From positions 1-64,000 of the forward strand of contig JACQDV010000057.1 of assembly GCA_016200915.1 (NCBI GenBank): a stretch of DNA of 64,000 nucleotides. Reading direction: 5' to 3'. This document shows, piece after piece, positions 40,742 to 49,110 of this stretch; position 1 is the stretch's first letter; every line of letters starts with the position of its first letter. The notes beneath the pieces were generated by a model. That model was not told the DNA's origin and searched no databases. It saw only the letters and a list, made by a program, of their open reading frames with translations. Both the position numbers and the translations under genes were made by a program. The DNA comes from Sphingobacteriales bacterium. Its GTDB lineage: Bacteria; Bacteroidota; Bacteroidia; Chitinophagales; Chitinophagaceae.

Positions 40742-41464
40742 ATGAACGTACAAATATTTATACCTTGTTTTGTTGACCAGTTATATCCAGAAACTGCTTT
40801 CAATATGGTGAAAGTATTGGATAAAGCTGGTTGCAAAGTTTCTTATAATACCAATCAAACCTGTTGCGGACAACCTGCATTTAATGCTGGTTTTTGGGAT
40901 GAATCAAAAGCTGTGTGTAGTAAATTTCTGAAAGACTTTAATGGTTCTGATTATGTAGTTGCTCCCAGTGCATCTTGTACAGGCTTTGTTAGAAATTATT
41001 ACAGCAAATTATTTGATAATTCTTCCCTGCATAATGAAGTAAAAGATTTGCAAAAACGTTTGTTTGAGTTTAGTGAGTTTATGACGGATATATTGAAAGT
41101 GGAAGATGTTGGTGCTACCTTAAATGGCAAAGCTACTTATCACGATAGCTGTGCTGGTTTAAGGGAATGTAAAATAAAAGAAGCCCCAAGAAAATTATTA
41201 AGTAAAGTAAAAGGATTGGAATTGGTAGAGATGAATGATGTAGAAACTTGCTGTGGTTTTGGTGGGACTTTCGCTGTTAAGTTTGATGCTATCTCAGTAG
41301 CCATGGCCGATCAGAAAATAACCAATGCACTGGAAACAGGTGCTCAATATATAATCTCTACCGATTTAAGTTGTTTAATGCATATTGACGGGGTAATAAA
41401 AAACAAAGGACTTAATCTTCGTACACTGCATATTGCGGATGTGCTGGCGAATGAAGTTAAATAG
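40742..41464 (+). CDS. LutA/YkgE-type (Fe-S)-binding protein, CCG domains
   Basis: 240 residues. Two cysteine-rich CCG domains: NQTCCGQPAFNAGFWDESKAV with APSASCTGFVRNYY, and YHDSCAGLREC with VETCCGFGGTFAVKF. LutA, GlpC and heterodisulfide reductase subunits share this domain. In lactate utilisation LutA works with LutB and LutC; neither is adjacent here, so the substrate is unassigned. Follows the lipoprotein gene by 11 bases. Confidence 0.85.
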   Translation: MNVQIFIPCFVDQLYPETAFNMVKVLDKAGCKVSYNTNQTCCGQPAFNAGFWDESKAVCSKFLKDFNGSDYVVAPSASCTGFVRNYYSKLFDNSSLHNEVKDLQKRLFEFSEFMTDILKVEDVGATLNGKATYHDSCAGLRECKIKEAPRKLLSKVKGLELVEMNDVETCCGFGGTFAVKFDAISVAMADQKITNALETGAQYIISTDLSCLMHIDGVIKNKGLNLRTLHIADVLANEVK

Positions 41465-41540
41465 TATAGAAATCCTGACGGGTACTACTTTTTAAAACTT
41501 TTATACTCTTATTTACGTAAGTTGAATAAACTTTCAACAC

Positions 41541-42833
41541 GTGAAAAAAATCACCCCTTTTCTGTGTTTTGTAATAATACTGGCTTCCTGCAAACAGGAA
41601 AAAGTAGTTATTGCAGATTCCGCTTTTACAGATAGTCTTATTGCCAATTATACGTTACCAGCTGCCATAAAAGCTAACGAAGATGAATTACAATTTTGGT
41701 TGAGCAGGATTAAGCCTCAAACACCGGACATTGTAAACGATGCCAGGTATGCATCAACCCTTGCTGCAAGGTTTACTTTGCTGGGCGATATTACAGATAT
41801 TAAAAAATCTGATAGTGTTTTAAAAAGATTAGATGCCGCTTTCAGTCATAAGGAAGCATCTCCAAATGTTAGCCTTCTGGCAAATGCTATTCGTCAACAC
41901 AGATTTAAAGAGGCTGAAACGTACCTCGAAAAAGCAAGGACGATCGGGATAAAGAAATACGAAGTTTTTTCTCTTGGATTTGATGTGGATTTTGAACTGG
42001 GCCGCTATGACCAGGCGCAAGCAGAACTAAGGGTTATACGATCGTCTGATGATTATGGTTATTTTTTCCGTAAATCAAAATGGGAGCACTTTAAAGGAAA
42101 TATGGATAGTGCTATAGCAGCTATGTACAAAGCTACAGAACTGGCTCGTTCTAATGATTGGCTCCGGTTAGCAGCTTTGTCCAATGAAGCAGATCTGTGT
42201 ATACATAACGGTGAACTGGAAAAAGCCTATGAACTGTACCAGCAATCAGTAAAAATAAATGCGGCCGACTATCATAGTATCACAGCTATAGGATGGATCG
42301 CATTGGTACATGATAAAAACGATTCATTAGCTGAAAAAATATTTCAGTTTGTGCATTCAAAAATAAAATCACCTGATCCCTTATTCAAACTATATCAAAT
42401 GGCGCAGGGGAAAAAGGATACTGTATTGGAAAAAAGATATGCCACTGAATTTGCCAACCAGGCAAATGATAGTTTATATGGCAATATGTACAATAAATAT
42501 TTAATTGAAATTTATACCGGTATATTAAAAGATCCGGCAAAAGCAGAAGCCATTGCTAAAAAAGAAATTGAAGGCCGGTCAACACCACAAACGTATGCGT
42601 GGTATGCGTACAGCCTTTTAACAAACAATAAAAAAGAAGAAGCCTATAAAGTATATGAGCAATTTGTTTCCGGCAAACCATTAGAAGGATTAGAACTTTA
42701 CTGGATGGGTAAATTGATGCAAACCTTTAATAAAGGATACAACGCAATGGAATTCTTTAAAGCAGCTCATAAAAACAGGTATGATTTAAGCCCTGCTATG
42801 GCCGATGATCTGGAAAACGAATTAAAGGAATAA
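41541..42833 (+). CDS. TPR-repeat lipoprotein (DUF4331/HupE-associated type)
   Basis: 430 residues from a GTG start that gives a complete lipoprotein signal (FVIILASC). Helical repeats throughout, e.g. LANAIRQHRFKEAETYLEKARTIG, WEHFKGNMDSAIAAMYKATELA, ANEADLCIHNGELEKAYELYQQSV, AYSLLTNNKKEEAYKVYEQFV. TPR lipoproteins of this form accompany HupE/UreJ and DUF4331 genes in other Bacteroidota (from memory). Here it is convergent with HupE, overlapping by 12 bases. Confidence 0.75.
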   Translation: MKKITPFLCFVIILASCKQEKVVIADSAFTDSLIANYTLPAAIKANEDELQFWLSRIKPQTPDIVNDARYASTLAARFTLLGDITDIKKSDSVLKRLDAAFSHKEASPNVSLLANAIRQHRFKEAETYLEKARTIGIKKYEVFSLGFDVDFELGRYDQAQAELRVIRSSDDYGYFFRKSKWEHFKGNMDSAIAAMYKATELARSNDWLRLAALSNEADLCIHNGELEKAYELYQQSVKINAADYHSITAIGWIALVHDKNDSLAEKIFQFVHSKIKSPDPLFKLYQMAQGKKDTVLEKRYATEFANQANDSLYGNMYNKYLIEIYTGILKDPAKAEAIAKKEIEGRSTPQTYAWYAYSLLTNNKKEEAYKVYEQFVSGKPLEGLELYWMGKLMQTFNKGYNAMEFFKAAHKNRYDLSPAMADDLENELKE

Positions 42834-43508
42834 TCGCTGAACGGTCCAGTAAGCTGCAATACAAACAATAATTACAGATAATGGAATTACAATGGCTTTA
42901 CGGTAATACGGTTTATCAGCAAAAGGTTTTCCAAATAAAATAAAAGCAGAAAGTATAACGGTGATCTGCCCCAATTCAACACCTACATTAAACATTACTA
43001 AAGAACTTAAATACGCATTTAGAGGTAATCCAAGTTTTCCCAATGCATTGGCAAAGCCCATTCCATGTATCAGGCCAAATAAAAAAACAACGGCAATACG
43101 GGAAGTTTTTATCCTGGGAGAAAAAATATTTTCCAGCGCTACATACATAATGGATAAAGCTATAACTGGTTCTACAATTTTAGGTGAGGGTGTGATAACA
43201 TGATAGATAGCTAACCCTAAAGTAATAGAATGTGCAACAGTAAAAGCCGTTGCTTGCCATAACACAGGTTTTAATTTCGGGCTAAGTAAATAAAGGCTTA
43301 ATACAAATAGAATATGATCGAAACCCAGGGGTAATATATGTTTGTAGCCCAGCTTTAGATATAAGATGGCTGCATCTCCTTTCGACATTTTTTCTAATTC
43401 ATTCACCACATCATGTGCCCATAATGGTTGACTCATTAGCAGAAACAGTATTAAAAATCCTGTGAGTTTGCTAAATGACGTTCTTTTTTTTATTGTACAA
43501 TTATTCAT
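42822..43508 (-). CDS. HupE/UreJ family membrane protein
   Basis: 228 residues. Signal peptide or first helix ends in SQPLWAHDV. Six or seven further hydrophobic helices. The HupE/UreJ motif is GYKHILPLGFDHILFVLSLYL and TVAHSITLGLA (His and Asp of the proposed metal path), with FGLIHGMGFANAL. Family members are thought to be Ni or Co permeases of the inner membrane; the metal is not fixed by sequence. Seventeen bases downstream of the TonB receptor stop, so probably in its operon. Confidence 0.85.
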   Translation of the reverse strand: MNNCTIKKRTSFSKLTGFLILFLLMSQPLWAHDVVNELEKMSKGDAAILYLKLGYKHILPLGFDHILFVLSLYLLSPKLKPVLWQATAFTVAHSITLGLAIYHVITPSPKIVEPVIALSIMYVALENIFSPRIKTSRIAVVFLFGLIHGMGFANALGKLGLPLNAYLSSLVMFNVGVELGQITVILSAFILFGKPFADKPYYRKAIVIPLSVIIVCIAAYWTVQRLFL

Positions 43509-43525
43509 ACAGTATCAGTGGCTTT

Positions 43526-45760
43526 TTAGAAGAGCACAGCAAATTTTACTTTAAAGAAAAAGGGAATGCCTGGTGTAAAATGCAATTCACTTACCGGGTT
43601 TGTTTCATTCTTCAATCTTGTTTCGGTGTCAAACTGCGCTTCATTCCATTGTTTATTAAAAATATTTTCAAGAGTTATTCCAATTTCATATTTTGGCTTA
43701 CTATAGTTTATAGTTCCATCTAATAAAAAATATCCTTTGGCAATTACACTATTATCTTCACTGGCCGGCCAGTCTTTTATATAACGGTAACTCAATCCGC
43801 CATTAAATCCCTGTTTTGCCTTATAAAACAAACCTCCCACACTGGTAACAGCAGGGGCAAGCGGAATATAGTTCTGTCCTTTAGGTTCATCAATTGATCT
43901 TGGCTTAGTTAAATTGATATTTACAGTGGCAAATAAATGATCAGTGAACTGGTAACGGCCAATAATATCAACACCGGTACGCCTTGTTTTTCCACTGGGT
44001 TTTATTATGCCTTCATCACCCACATATACAAACTCCTGCTGCAAATACAAATACCAGGCGGCTACATTTAATAAAAGTTTATCGGTTGGTTTTAAAATAA
44101 TCCCTAAATCGGCCCCATAAGCAGCCGGTAATATTTGAGAACCACTATTGGCAACAACAACCCGTGTATCATTCGAATGAAAACCTTTTCCTGCTTTTAC
44201 ATACACCTGTGTTGATTTGCTAATGGAGTATTGTATATTTAATTTAGGACTTATAATTGTTTTGTTGCGGGATGGCGATGGGTTGCTGCTAAGTTTATCA
44301 AAATAACTGTTATTAAAATAATCATCTCTTAATCCCACATTAATATTCCATTTGCGGTTGCTGATTTGTTTTTCAATAAAAACAAAAGCATTGACTTCTC
44401 TGAGGTTACCCAATTTTATATTTTCTAAAAACTCCCTTTTTACCACATGGGCCAGTGTTGTATTTTGTGTAGCATCATACCTTATTCCGGCTGCGCAGGT
44501 TCCTGTTATTGTCCAGTCATTATAATTTTTCTTAGAACTGAGTTTGGATAGATAACCAAAAATATTTCTTGCTTCTTTTTGATTTATTTTATCGCCGTTA
44601 ACCGGGTCGTTAAAAAAAAAAGTAAAATCAGAATATAAATTGAATTTATAACGGCTGTAATAAGCCTGGTTTTCCCAATTCAATCCATTATTAAAAGAAT
44701 GATTTACGATTAAATTGGCATTGTAACGGGAAGTATTACCGCCTTCACTTGGGTCAATAGAACCAAAGCGGTCAATCATTCCGCTTTCAACTGCCCTGGT
44801 AGGCACTTGTCCGCTGGCATCCCATTTACTTTTAAATGTGGAAGCGGAGAAACTAAGTTTTGTATTTTCAGTGATCGCTAAATTATATTTTCCAAAAATA
44901 TTAATACGGTTAAAATTTTGTTTGCTGATTGTTGCTCCGTCTGTGTAATTAAATTCACCGGCGAGATAAGCACTTTGCTTCACTTTATCTTTTTTTAACA
45001 GATCAAGTATCGCCAGTGTACGGAACGTATTAAACCTTCCAGCTTCTATCTGCACACGACTTTTATCAATAGCATTGAAAGTGGAAAAACTTACATAGCC
45101 TGCCGTATTTAAATTTCCATGTGAAGTATAGTAAGGTCCTGTTCCAAAATCAATATTATTCACTGTTTCAGGAATAATAAAATGTGAATCAGCATAACCC
45201 TGCCCGTGTGCATGACTTACCATATTCACCGGTAACCCATCTACGCTTACCTGTACATCTGTACCATGGTCGCAATCAAAACCACGTAAAAATATTTGCT
45301 CTGCTTTACCGCCGCCGGCATGTTGTGCCACAAATAATCCTGGTACCAAACGCATCAGTTCCTGTGAGTTTTTTACGGGGCGAAGATCCAGGTCAATCTT
45401 ACTAATAGTTTTAAAAATAGCATTAGCTCCTCCGGAAGAAAGAAGAGTGATTTCTTTTAAATTGATATTTCCCCTTTCTAAAGCAACAACAATAAGTTTG
45501 TTGTTTTCTATTTCCGTTTGTTTGGTTGTATAGCCAATAGAAGTAATAGTGAGGTTTAATTTTTCACTGGAAGAAGCAACAGAAAAGTTTCCCTGTTTAT
45601 CTGTTAAAATGTTTTTATTTAATTCTTTTATTTCAATAACAGCCGCTTCCAAAGGTTCTTTGGTTAATGCATCAATAACCTGGCCTTTAAACTTTGTTTG
45701 GGCAAACAAAGTGCTGCACAGTAAAATGCCCGTTAGTATCAGAAATAATTTATGTTTCAT
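43526..45760 (-). CDS. TonB-dependent receptor with CarboxypepD-reg domain and His-rich plug
   Basis: 744 residues from the ATG at 45760. Signal peptide about 1-20. Residues about 25-105 are the carboxypeptidase-regulatory-like domain (FKGQVIDALTKEPLEAAVIEI...NILTDKQGNFSV). The plug (about 115-230) contains RGFDCDHGTDVQVSVDGLPVNMVSHAHGQGYADSHFIIPE, with four His and Cys in 35 residues. The rest is the beta-barrel, ending in ALF. The plug pattern is unlike SusC. With HupE downstream and a His-rich protein upstream a metal substrate is inferred. Confidence 0.88.
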   Translation of the reverse strand: MKHKLFLILTGILLCSTLFAQTKFKGQVIDALTKEPLEAAVIEIKELNKNILTDKQGNFSVASSSEKLNLTITSIGYTTKQTEIENNKLIVVALERGNINLKEITLLSSGGANAIFKTISKIDLDLRPVKNSQELMRLVPGLFVAQHAGGGKAEQIFLRGFDCDHGTDVQVSVDGLPVNMVSHAHGQGYADSHFIIPETVNNIDFGTGPYYTSHGNLNTAGYVSFSTFNAIDKSRVQIEAGRFNTFRTLAILDLLKKDKVKQSAYLAGEFNYTDGATISKQNFNRINIFGKYNLAITENTKLSFSASTFKSKWDASGQVPTRAVESGMIDRFGSIDPSEGGNTSRYNANLIVNHSFNNGLNWENQAYYSRYKFNLYSDFTFFFNDPVNGDKINQKEARNIFGYLSKLSSKKNYNDWTITGTCAAGIRYDATQNTTLAHVVKREFLENIKLGNLREVNAFVFIEKQISNRKWNINVGLRDDYFNNSYFDKLSSNPSPSRNKTIISPKLNIQYSISKSTQVYVKAGKGFHSNDTRVVVANSGSQILPAAYGADLGIILKPTDKLLLNVAAWYLYLQQEFVYVGDEGIIKPSGKTRRTGVDIIGRYQFTDHLFATVNINLTKPRSIDEPKGQNYIPLAPAVTSVGGLFYKAKQGFNGGLSYRYIKDWPASEDNSVIAKGYFLLDGTINYSKPKYEIGITLENIFNKQWNEAQFDTETRLKNETNPVSELHFTPGIPFFFKVKFAVLF

Positions 45761-45877
45761 AACCAGTTTTAAATAACCAATATTCAGCAATGGCTTTTTA
45801 ATTTAATATGCCAATGCATCACTCATCATCCTTTCTTCAAACAAAAGGATTTGTTTATTTTTTAATCATTAAACTGG

Positions 45878-46237
45878 TTAAGCCTGCGGAGGCGGGGTAA
45901 TAATATCTTCTTCAGGTGTAAGAAGAGTTTTCGGGAGATAAAAAAAACTATGTTCAATCATGAGAAAAGGACGTGAGAGGGTGGAGCCCTCATAAAATAT
46001 ATGTACCGATACAGGTTCTGAAGCTTTTACTATAGCAGTATTATTATTGCTGTTTTCTTTTGAGGCTTCTTTAAGATCATTATGCAGATGATTTTTGCCA
46101 TACTGCTGGTGCACCGTGGCAATATGTTCTGCTTCATAAAAAGTATGAGCCAGCATATCATTCACTAATGGCAAAATAGGTTTACACATTGCCATTATGT
46201 AAATGAGAAATAAATAATATACTGCTGCCTGTTTCAT
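45878..46237 (-). CDS. Small exported His-rich protein
   Basis: 119 residues. Hydrophobic N-terminus (AAVYYLFLIYIMAMCKPILPLVNDML). The centre has AHTFYEAEHIATVHQQYGKNHLHNDLKEA, six His within about 29 residues, and the C-terminus ends in a Pro-rich EEDIITPPPQA. Small exported proteins of this shape (KPxLPxxxDxLAHxFxxxEH) often precede TonB receptors in Chitinophagaceae and are thought to bind metal; no experimental role is known to me. Its stop is 117 bases upstream of the receptor start, on the same strand. Confidence 0.65.
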   Translation of the reverse strand: MKQAAVYYLFLIYIMAMCKPILPLVNDMLAHTFYEAEHIATVHQQYGKNHLHNDLKEASKENSNNNTAIVKASEPVSVHIFYEGSTLSRPFLMIEHSFFYLPKTLLTPEEDIITPPPQA

Positions 46238-46265
46238 TAAAATGCAATTGCCTTACTGCTGATTT

Positions 46266-46295
46266 TAAAAAGAGCGGAGACATAAAGTCTCCGCT
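46266..46295 (-). terminator. Terminator of the DUF4331 gene pair
   Basis: AGCGGAGAC (46273-46281) and GTCTCCGCT (46287-46295) form a perfect 9-bp stem with loop ATAAA; the minus strand then reads into CTTTTT. It separates DUF4331 genes from the His-rich protein gene. Confidence 0.82.
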
Positions 46296-46316
46296 GGTGT
46301 TTTCGTTACAAGCAAA

Positions 46317-46838
46317 TTAATGTGGTGTGGCTAAGTATGGGAACGATGTTAAAAAAGCTTTGTCATTTTGATCAACATGATCGCTGGTTAAACCAGGATT
46401 AGAAGTACCGTTTGGCCCACCAAAGATAAGGGTCAATTCAGCATCAATCACATCATCATTCAATGCTCTTCCGGTTAAAACGTTAGTTCCGTCAAAGAAA
46501 GTTGTTTTACCCGTTAATGAAACATTCAATACATCTGTTACCAAAATGCCGGTAAAAGTTGATGCATCTAAACCTAATGCATTAGTAGTGTAGCCCGGAT
46601 TCAATGCAATTAATCTTGCTTTGAATTTTGTGCCAAAAGCTGCATTCATCATAGTTGGAGGAGTAGTGTTGAATGCATCCTTATCAGCCGGTGCATTAAA
46701 TACCGTGTTGATTGCCGGACGGGCCATTTGATCTTGTTGCTCAAATACTGCACCGCCTTCAACCGGCTTATCTTTTTTGCAGGCTGTAAAGCTGATAGTG
46801 CCTGCCATTAATAGTGCGAATAATTTTATTGTTTTCAT
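46317..46838 (-). CDS. DUF4331 protein, C-terminal half (lipoprotein)
   Basis: 173 residues. Lipobox FTAC near residue 20. FEQQDQMARPAINTVFNAPADKDAFN, ALNPGYTTNALGLDASTF, and FFDGTNVLTGRALNDDVIDAELTLIFGG...GLTSDHVDQNDKAFLTSFPYL correspond to the C-terminal part of DUF4331 proteins. The missing N-terminal part is the next gene, 31 bases upstream. Both halves have separate export signals, so they act as two proteins outside the cytoplasm. Confidence 0.82.
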   Translation of the reverse strand: MKTIKLFALLMAGTISFTACKKDKPVEGGAVFEQQDQMARPAINTVFNAPADKDAFNTTPPTMMNAAFGTKFKARLIALNPGYTTNALGLDASTFTGILVTDVLNVSLTGKTTFFDGTNVLTGRALNDDVIDAELTLIFGGPNGTSNPGLTSDHVDQNDKAFLTSFPYLATPH

Positions 46839-46869
46839 TGTTGTTGTTTTTATAATGATTTATTACTGA

Positions 46870-47529
46870 TTAACTATTTTTTCTTTTTTTGGTTTCTAAC
46901 CAAACATTGATTTTACCATTAGAAGAACCTAACATTGATTTAGGAAGTTCTACTACAAGGCTTAATACGTTTGTTCCGGCAAAGGTGTCTGTACCAGGAT
47001 TGTTGAATGATGCTGCATCACCTGCAAGAACATGTTTGAATTGCGTTAAGTCGAAAAAGAAAGGATCATCACGGGGACCTGCAAATACTTTTAATCCGCC
47101 ACCTGTTCCAATTTTAGCATCGCTTCCGTAAGCAGTAATGTCAACGGATGCTGTTGCATTTCCTTTAATTACACTTTGTGTGCCGGTATTGGCTGGTTTA
47201 ACCGGACCATACACATACATCTTACCATTCTTTGCAATACCCTGAATAACGAGGTCTTCTACATTATCACCATTGTTATCAATGTTGAATTCAATTAAAG
47301 TGTTTTCATCAAATTTAGCAGCGGCCGTTGCAGAGGGGGCTAATAAACCCTGTGTGTTGGCAACCAGTACTAAGTTGTTTGCATCCTGTGCCTGGAAAGC
47401 ATACACATCAGTAATGTCAGTAGCCTGGTTAGTAACTGCAGGTGAATCTATATGGTCAGCTGCATACACAATTCCTCCTGCAATAGCTATGATAGCTACA
47501 ACAGCGGAAATGATTTTAATCTTTTTCAT
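46870..47529 (-). CDS. DUF4331 protein, N-terminal half
   Basis: 219 residues. Signal peptide about 1-23. ADHIDSPAVTNQATDITDVYAFQAQDANNLVLVANTQGLL and KVFAGPRDDPFFFDLTQFKHVLAG are the N-terminal signature of DUF4331; the sequence ends after VVELPKSMLGSSNGKINVWLETKKRK. No frameshift: a stop, a gap and a new signal peptide separate it from the C-terminal half, so the split is ancient, not a sequencing error. Function unknown. Confidence 0.85.
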   Translation of the reverse strand: MKKIKIISAVVAIIAIAGGIVYAADHIDSPAVTNQATDITDVYAFQAQDANNLVLVANTQGLLAPSATAAAKFDENTLIEFNIDNNGDNVEDLVIQGIAKNGKMYVYGPVKPANTGTQSVIKGNATASVDITAYGSDAKIGTGGGLKVFAGPRDDPFFFDLTQFKHVLAGDAASFNNPGTDTFAGTNVLSLVVELPKSMLGSSNGKINVWLETKKRKNS

Positions 47530-47651
47530 TGTTTTGATTTTTTGTTTAATGATTTTTGTTTGTGTTAATATATACGCAACTAATTCATTAATGGTTTTAC
47601 TGACTTAAAATTTAATTGCATTTAAAAGAGATAATAATAATTGATAAAAAG

Positions 47652-47677
47652 AAAGGCCCTGTTTTACGGGACCTTTT
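47652..47677. terminator. Hairpin AAAGGCCC...GGGACCTTT downstream of fasciclin gene
   Basis: AAAGGCCC and GGGACCTTT pair with one bulge, loop TGTTTTAC, with A-rich DNA on the left that gives a T tract on the minus strand. Confidence 0.6.
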
Positions 47678-47707
47678 AATGAAGCAGAAAAATAAATACA
47701 GTCAAGC

Positions 47708-48268
47708 TTATTCTGGCATTACTACAGTGTCAATTACATGAATCACACCATTACTCTGGTATACATCTTTAATTGTAACATAAGCCATTCCGCCTTTTTC
47801 ATCTTTCAAAACCACTTTATCACCTTTCATCATCACCCATAACTTTCCACCGGCAACAGTAGTTAATTCTGCTTTACCGTTTCCTTCTTTAATTTTTTCT
47901 GCCAATGCTTTTGAATCTAATCTTCCGGCAACAACATGATAGGTGAGGATTTTTGTAAGCATGTTTTTGTTTTCAGGTTTCAATAAAGTTTCTACGGTAC
48001 CCTTTGGTAATTTATCAAAAGCGTTGTTCACAGGGGCAAATACGGTAAAAGGGCCAGCTCCTTCTAATGTTCCTACCAGCCCGGCAGCTTTTACGGCAGC
48101 TACCAGTGTGGTGTGATCTTTTGAGTTAACAGCGTTCTGAACAATGTTTTTGGATGGATACATGGGAGCACCACCTACTTGCACTGTTTTTTCTTTTGAA
48201 TCGTTCATTTGTGCGAAAGAAGTATTCAACAGTAATACTCCTGCAATCAGAAAGGCGATTTTTTTCAT
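47708..48268 (-). CDS. Secreted fasciclin (FAS1) domain protein
   Basis: 186 residues. Signal peptide 1-19 (LNTSFAQ). One FAS1 domain: NIVQNAVNSKDHTTLVAAVKAAGLVGTLEGAGPFTVFAPVNNAFDKLPKG (H1 motif) and LTYHVVAGRLDS...GVIHVIDTVVMPE (H2 motif). Adhesion-type extracellular domain; Bacteroidota often carry it near DUF4331 genes. Upstream of the DUF4331 pair on the same strand, with its own hairpin. Confidence 0.9.
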   Translation of the reverse strand: MKKIAFLIAGVLLLNTSFAQMNDSKEKTVQVGGAPMYPSKNIVQNAVNSKDHTTLVAAVKAAGLVGTLEGAGPFTVFAPVNNAFDKLPKGTVETLLKPENKNMLTKILTYHVVAGRLDSKALAEKIKEGNGKAELTTVAGGKLWVMMKGDKVVLKDEKGGMAYVTIKDVYQSNGVIHVIDTVVMPE

Positions 48269-48411
48269 CGGTTTTATTTTTAATGTTTAATAAATGGGTT
48301 TCCACTCCGCTTTAATTGATCAACAACGATCCTGTAGTTAATTAGTGGAACTTTATATACGGAATATTTTGACAGCTGGTTTTTCTGTCTTAACCATTTA
48401 TCTTCGCCGCT

Positions 48412-49110
48412 ATGAACAATGAAGCAGTAAATCCTTTTGCAGAGGGGAAAATGTTGTTGATTGATAAATCGCTCCGCTGGACATCTTTTGATGCAGTGGC
48501 AAAAATCCGTTCACTCATCCGCATAAAAAAAGTGGGGCATGCCGGAACATTAGATCCCTTTGCGACAGGATTACTTATTATCTGTACCGGAAAGTTTACC
48601 AAGAAGATTAATGAATATATGGCGCAGGAAAAAGAATACACCGGCACATTTACCTTAGGTGCCACTACACCAACTTATGATCTGGAAAGTAGCCCGGAAA
48701 ATTTTAAACCATACGAACATATCACTGTTGATGAAATGCATAAGGTGCTGCCTAAATTCACCGGAGAGATATTGCAAATACCGCCCATGCATTCTGCCAT
48801 TAAAGTAGATGGGAAGCCATTGTATAAATCAGCAAGAAAAGGTATTGAAGTAAAAGTGGAGCCGAGAAAAGTTTTTATAAAAACATTTGAAATTACTAAA
48901 GTTGAATTACCGGTTATTGAATTTCGCATTGTTTGCTCAACCGGAACTTATATAAGAAGCATGGCCAATGATTTTGGTGAAGCGTTAGGCTGTGGTGCCT
49001 ATCTCAGTAGTTTGCGCAGAACAAGAATAGGGGAATTTAAAGTGGAAGATGCATTGACGATAGATGCCTTTATTGAAAAGTATCAATCCGGCTATTATCA
49101 GAATGCATAG
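48412..49110 (+). CDS. truB: tRNA pseudouridine(55) synthase
   Basis: 232 residues. TruB motifs: LLIDKSLRWTSFDAVAKIR, KKVGHAGTLDPFATGLLIICTGKFTKK (catalytic Asp), PPMHSAIKVDGKPLYKSARKGIEVK and STGTYIRSMANDFGEALGCGAYLSSLRR. Short form without PUA domain, normal in Bacteroidota. The last 13 bases overlap the end of the convergent TamL gene. Confidence 0.95.
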   Translation: MNNEAVNPFAEGKMLLIDKSLRWTSFDAVAKIRSLIRIKKVGHAGTLDPFATGLLIICTGKFTKKINEYMAQEKEYTGTFTLGATTPTYDLESSPENFKPYEHITVDEMHKVLPKFTGEILQIPPMHSAIKVDGKPLYKSARKGIEVKVEPRKVFIKTFEITKVELPVIEFRIVCSTGTYIRSMANDFGEALGCGAYLSSLRRTRIGEFKVEDALTIDAFIEKYQSGYYQNA

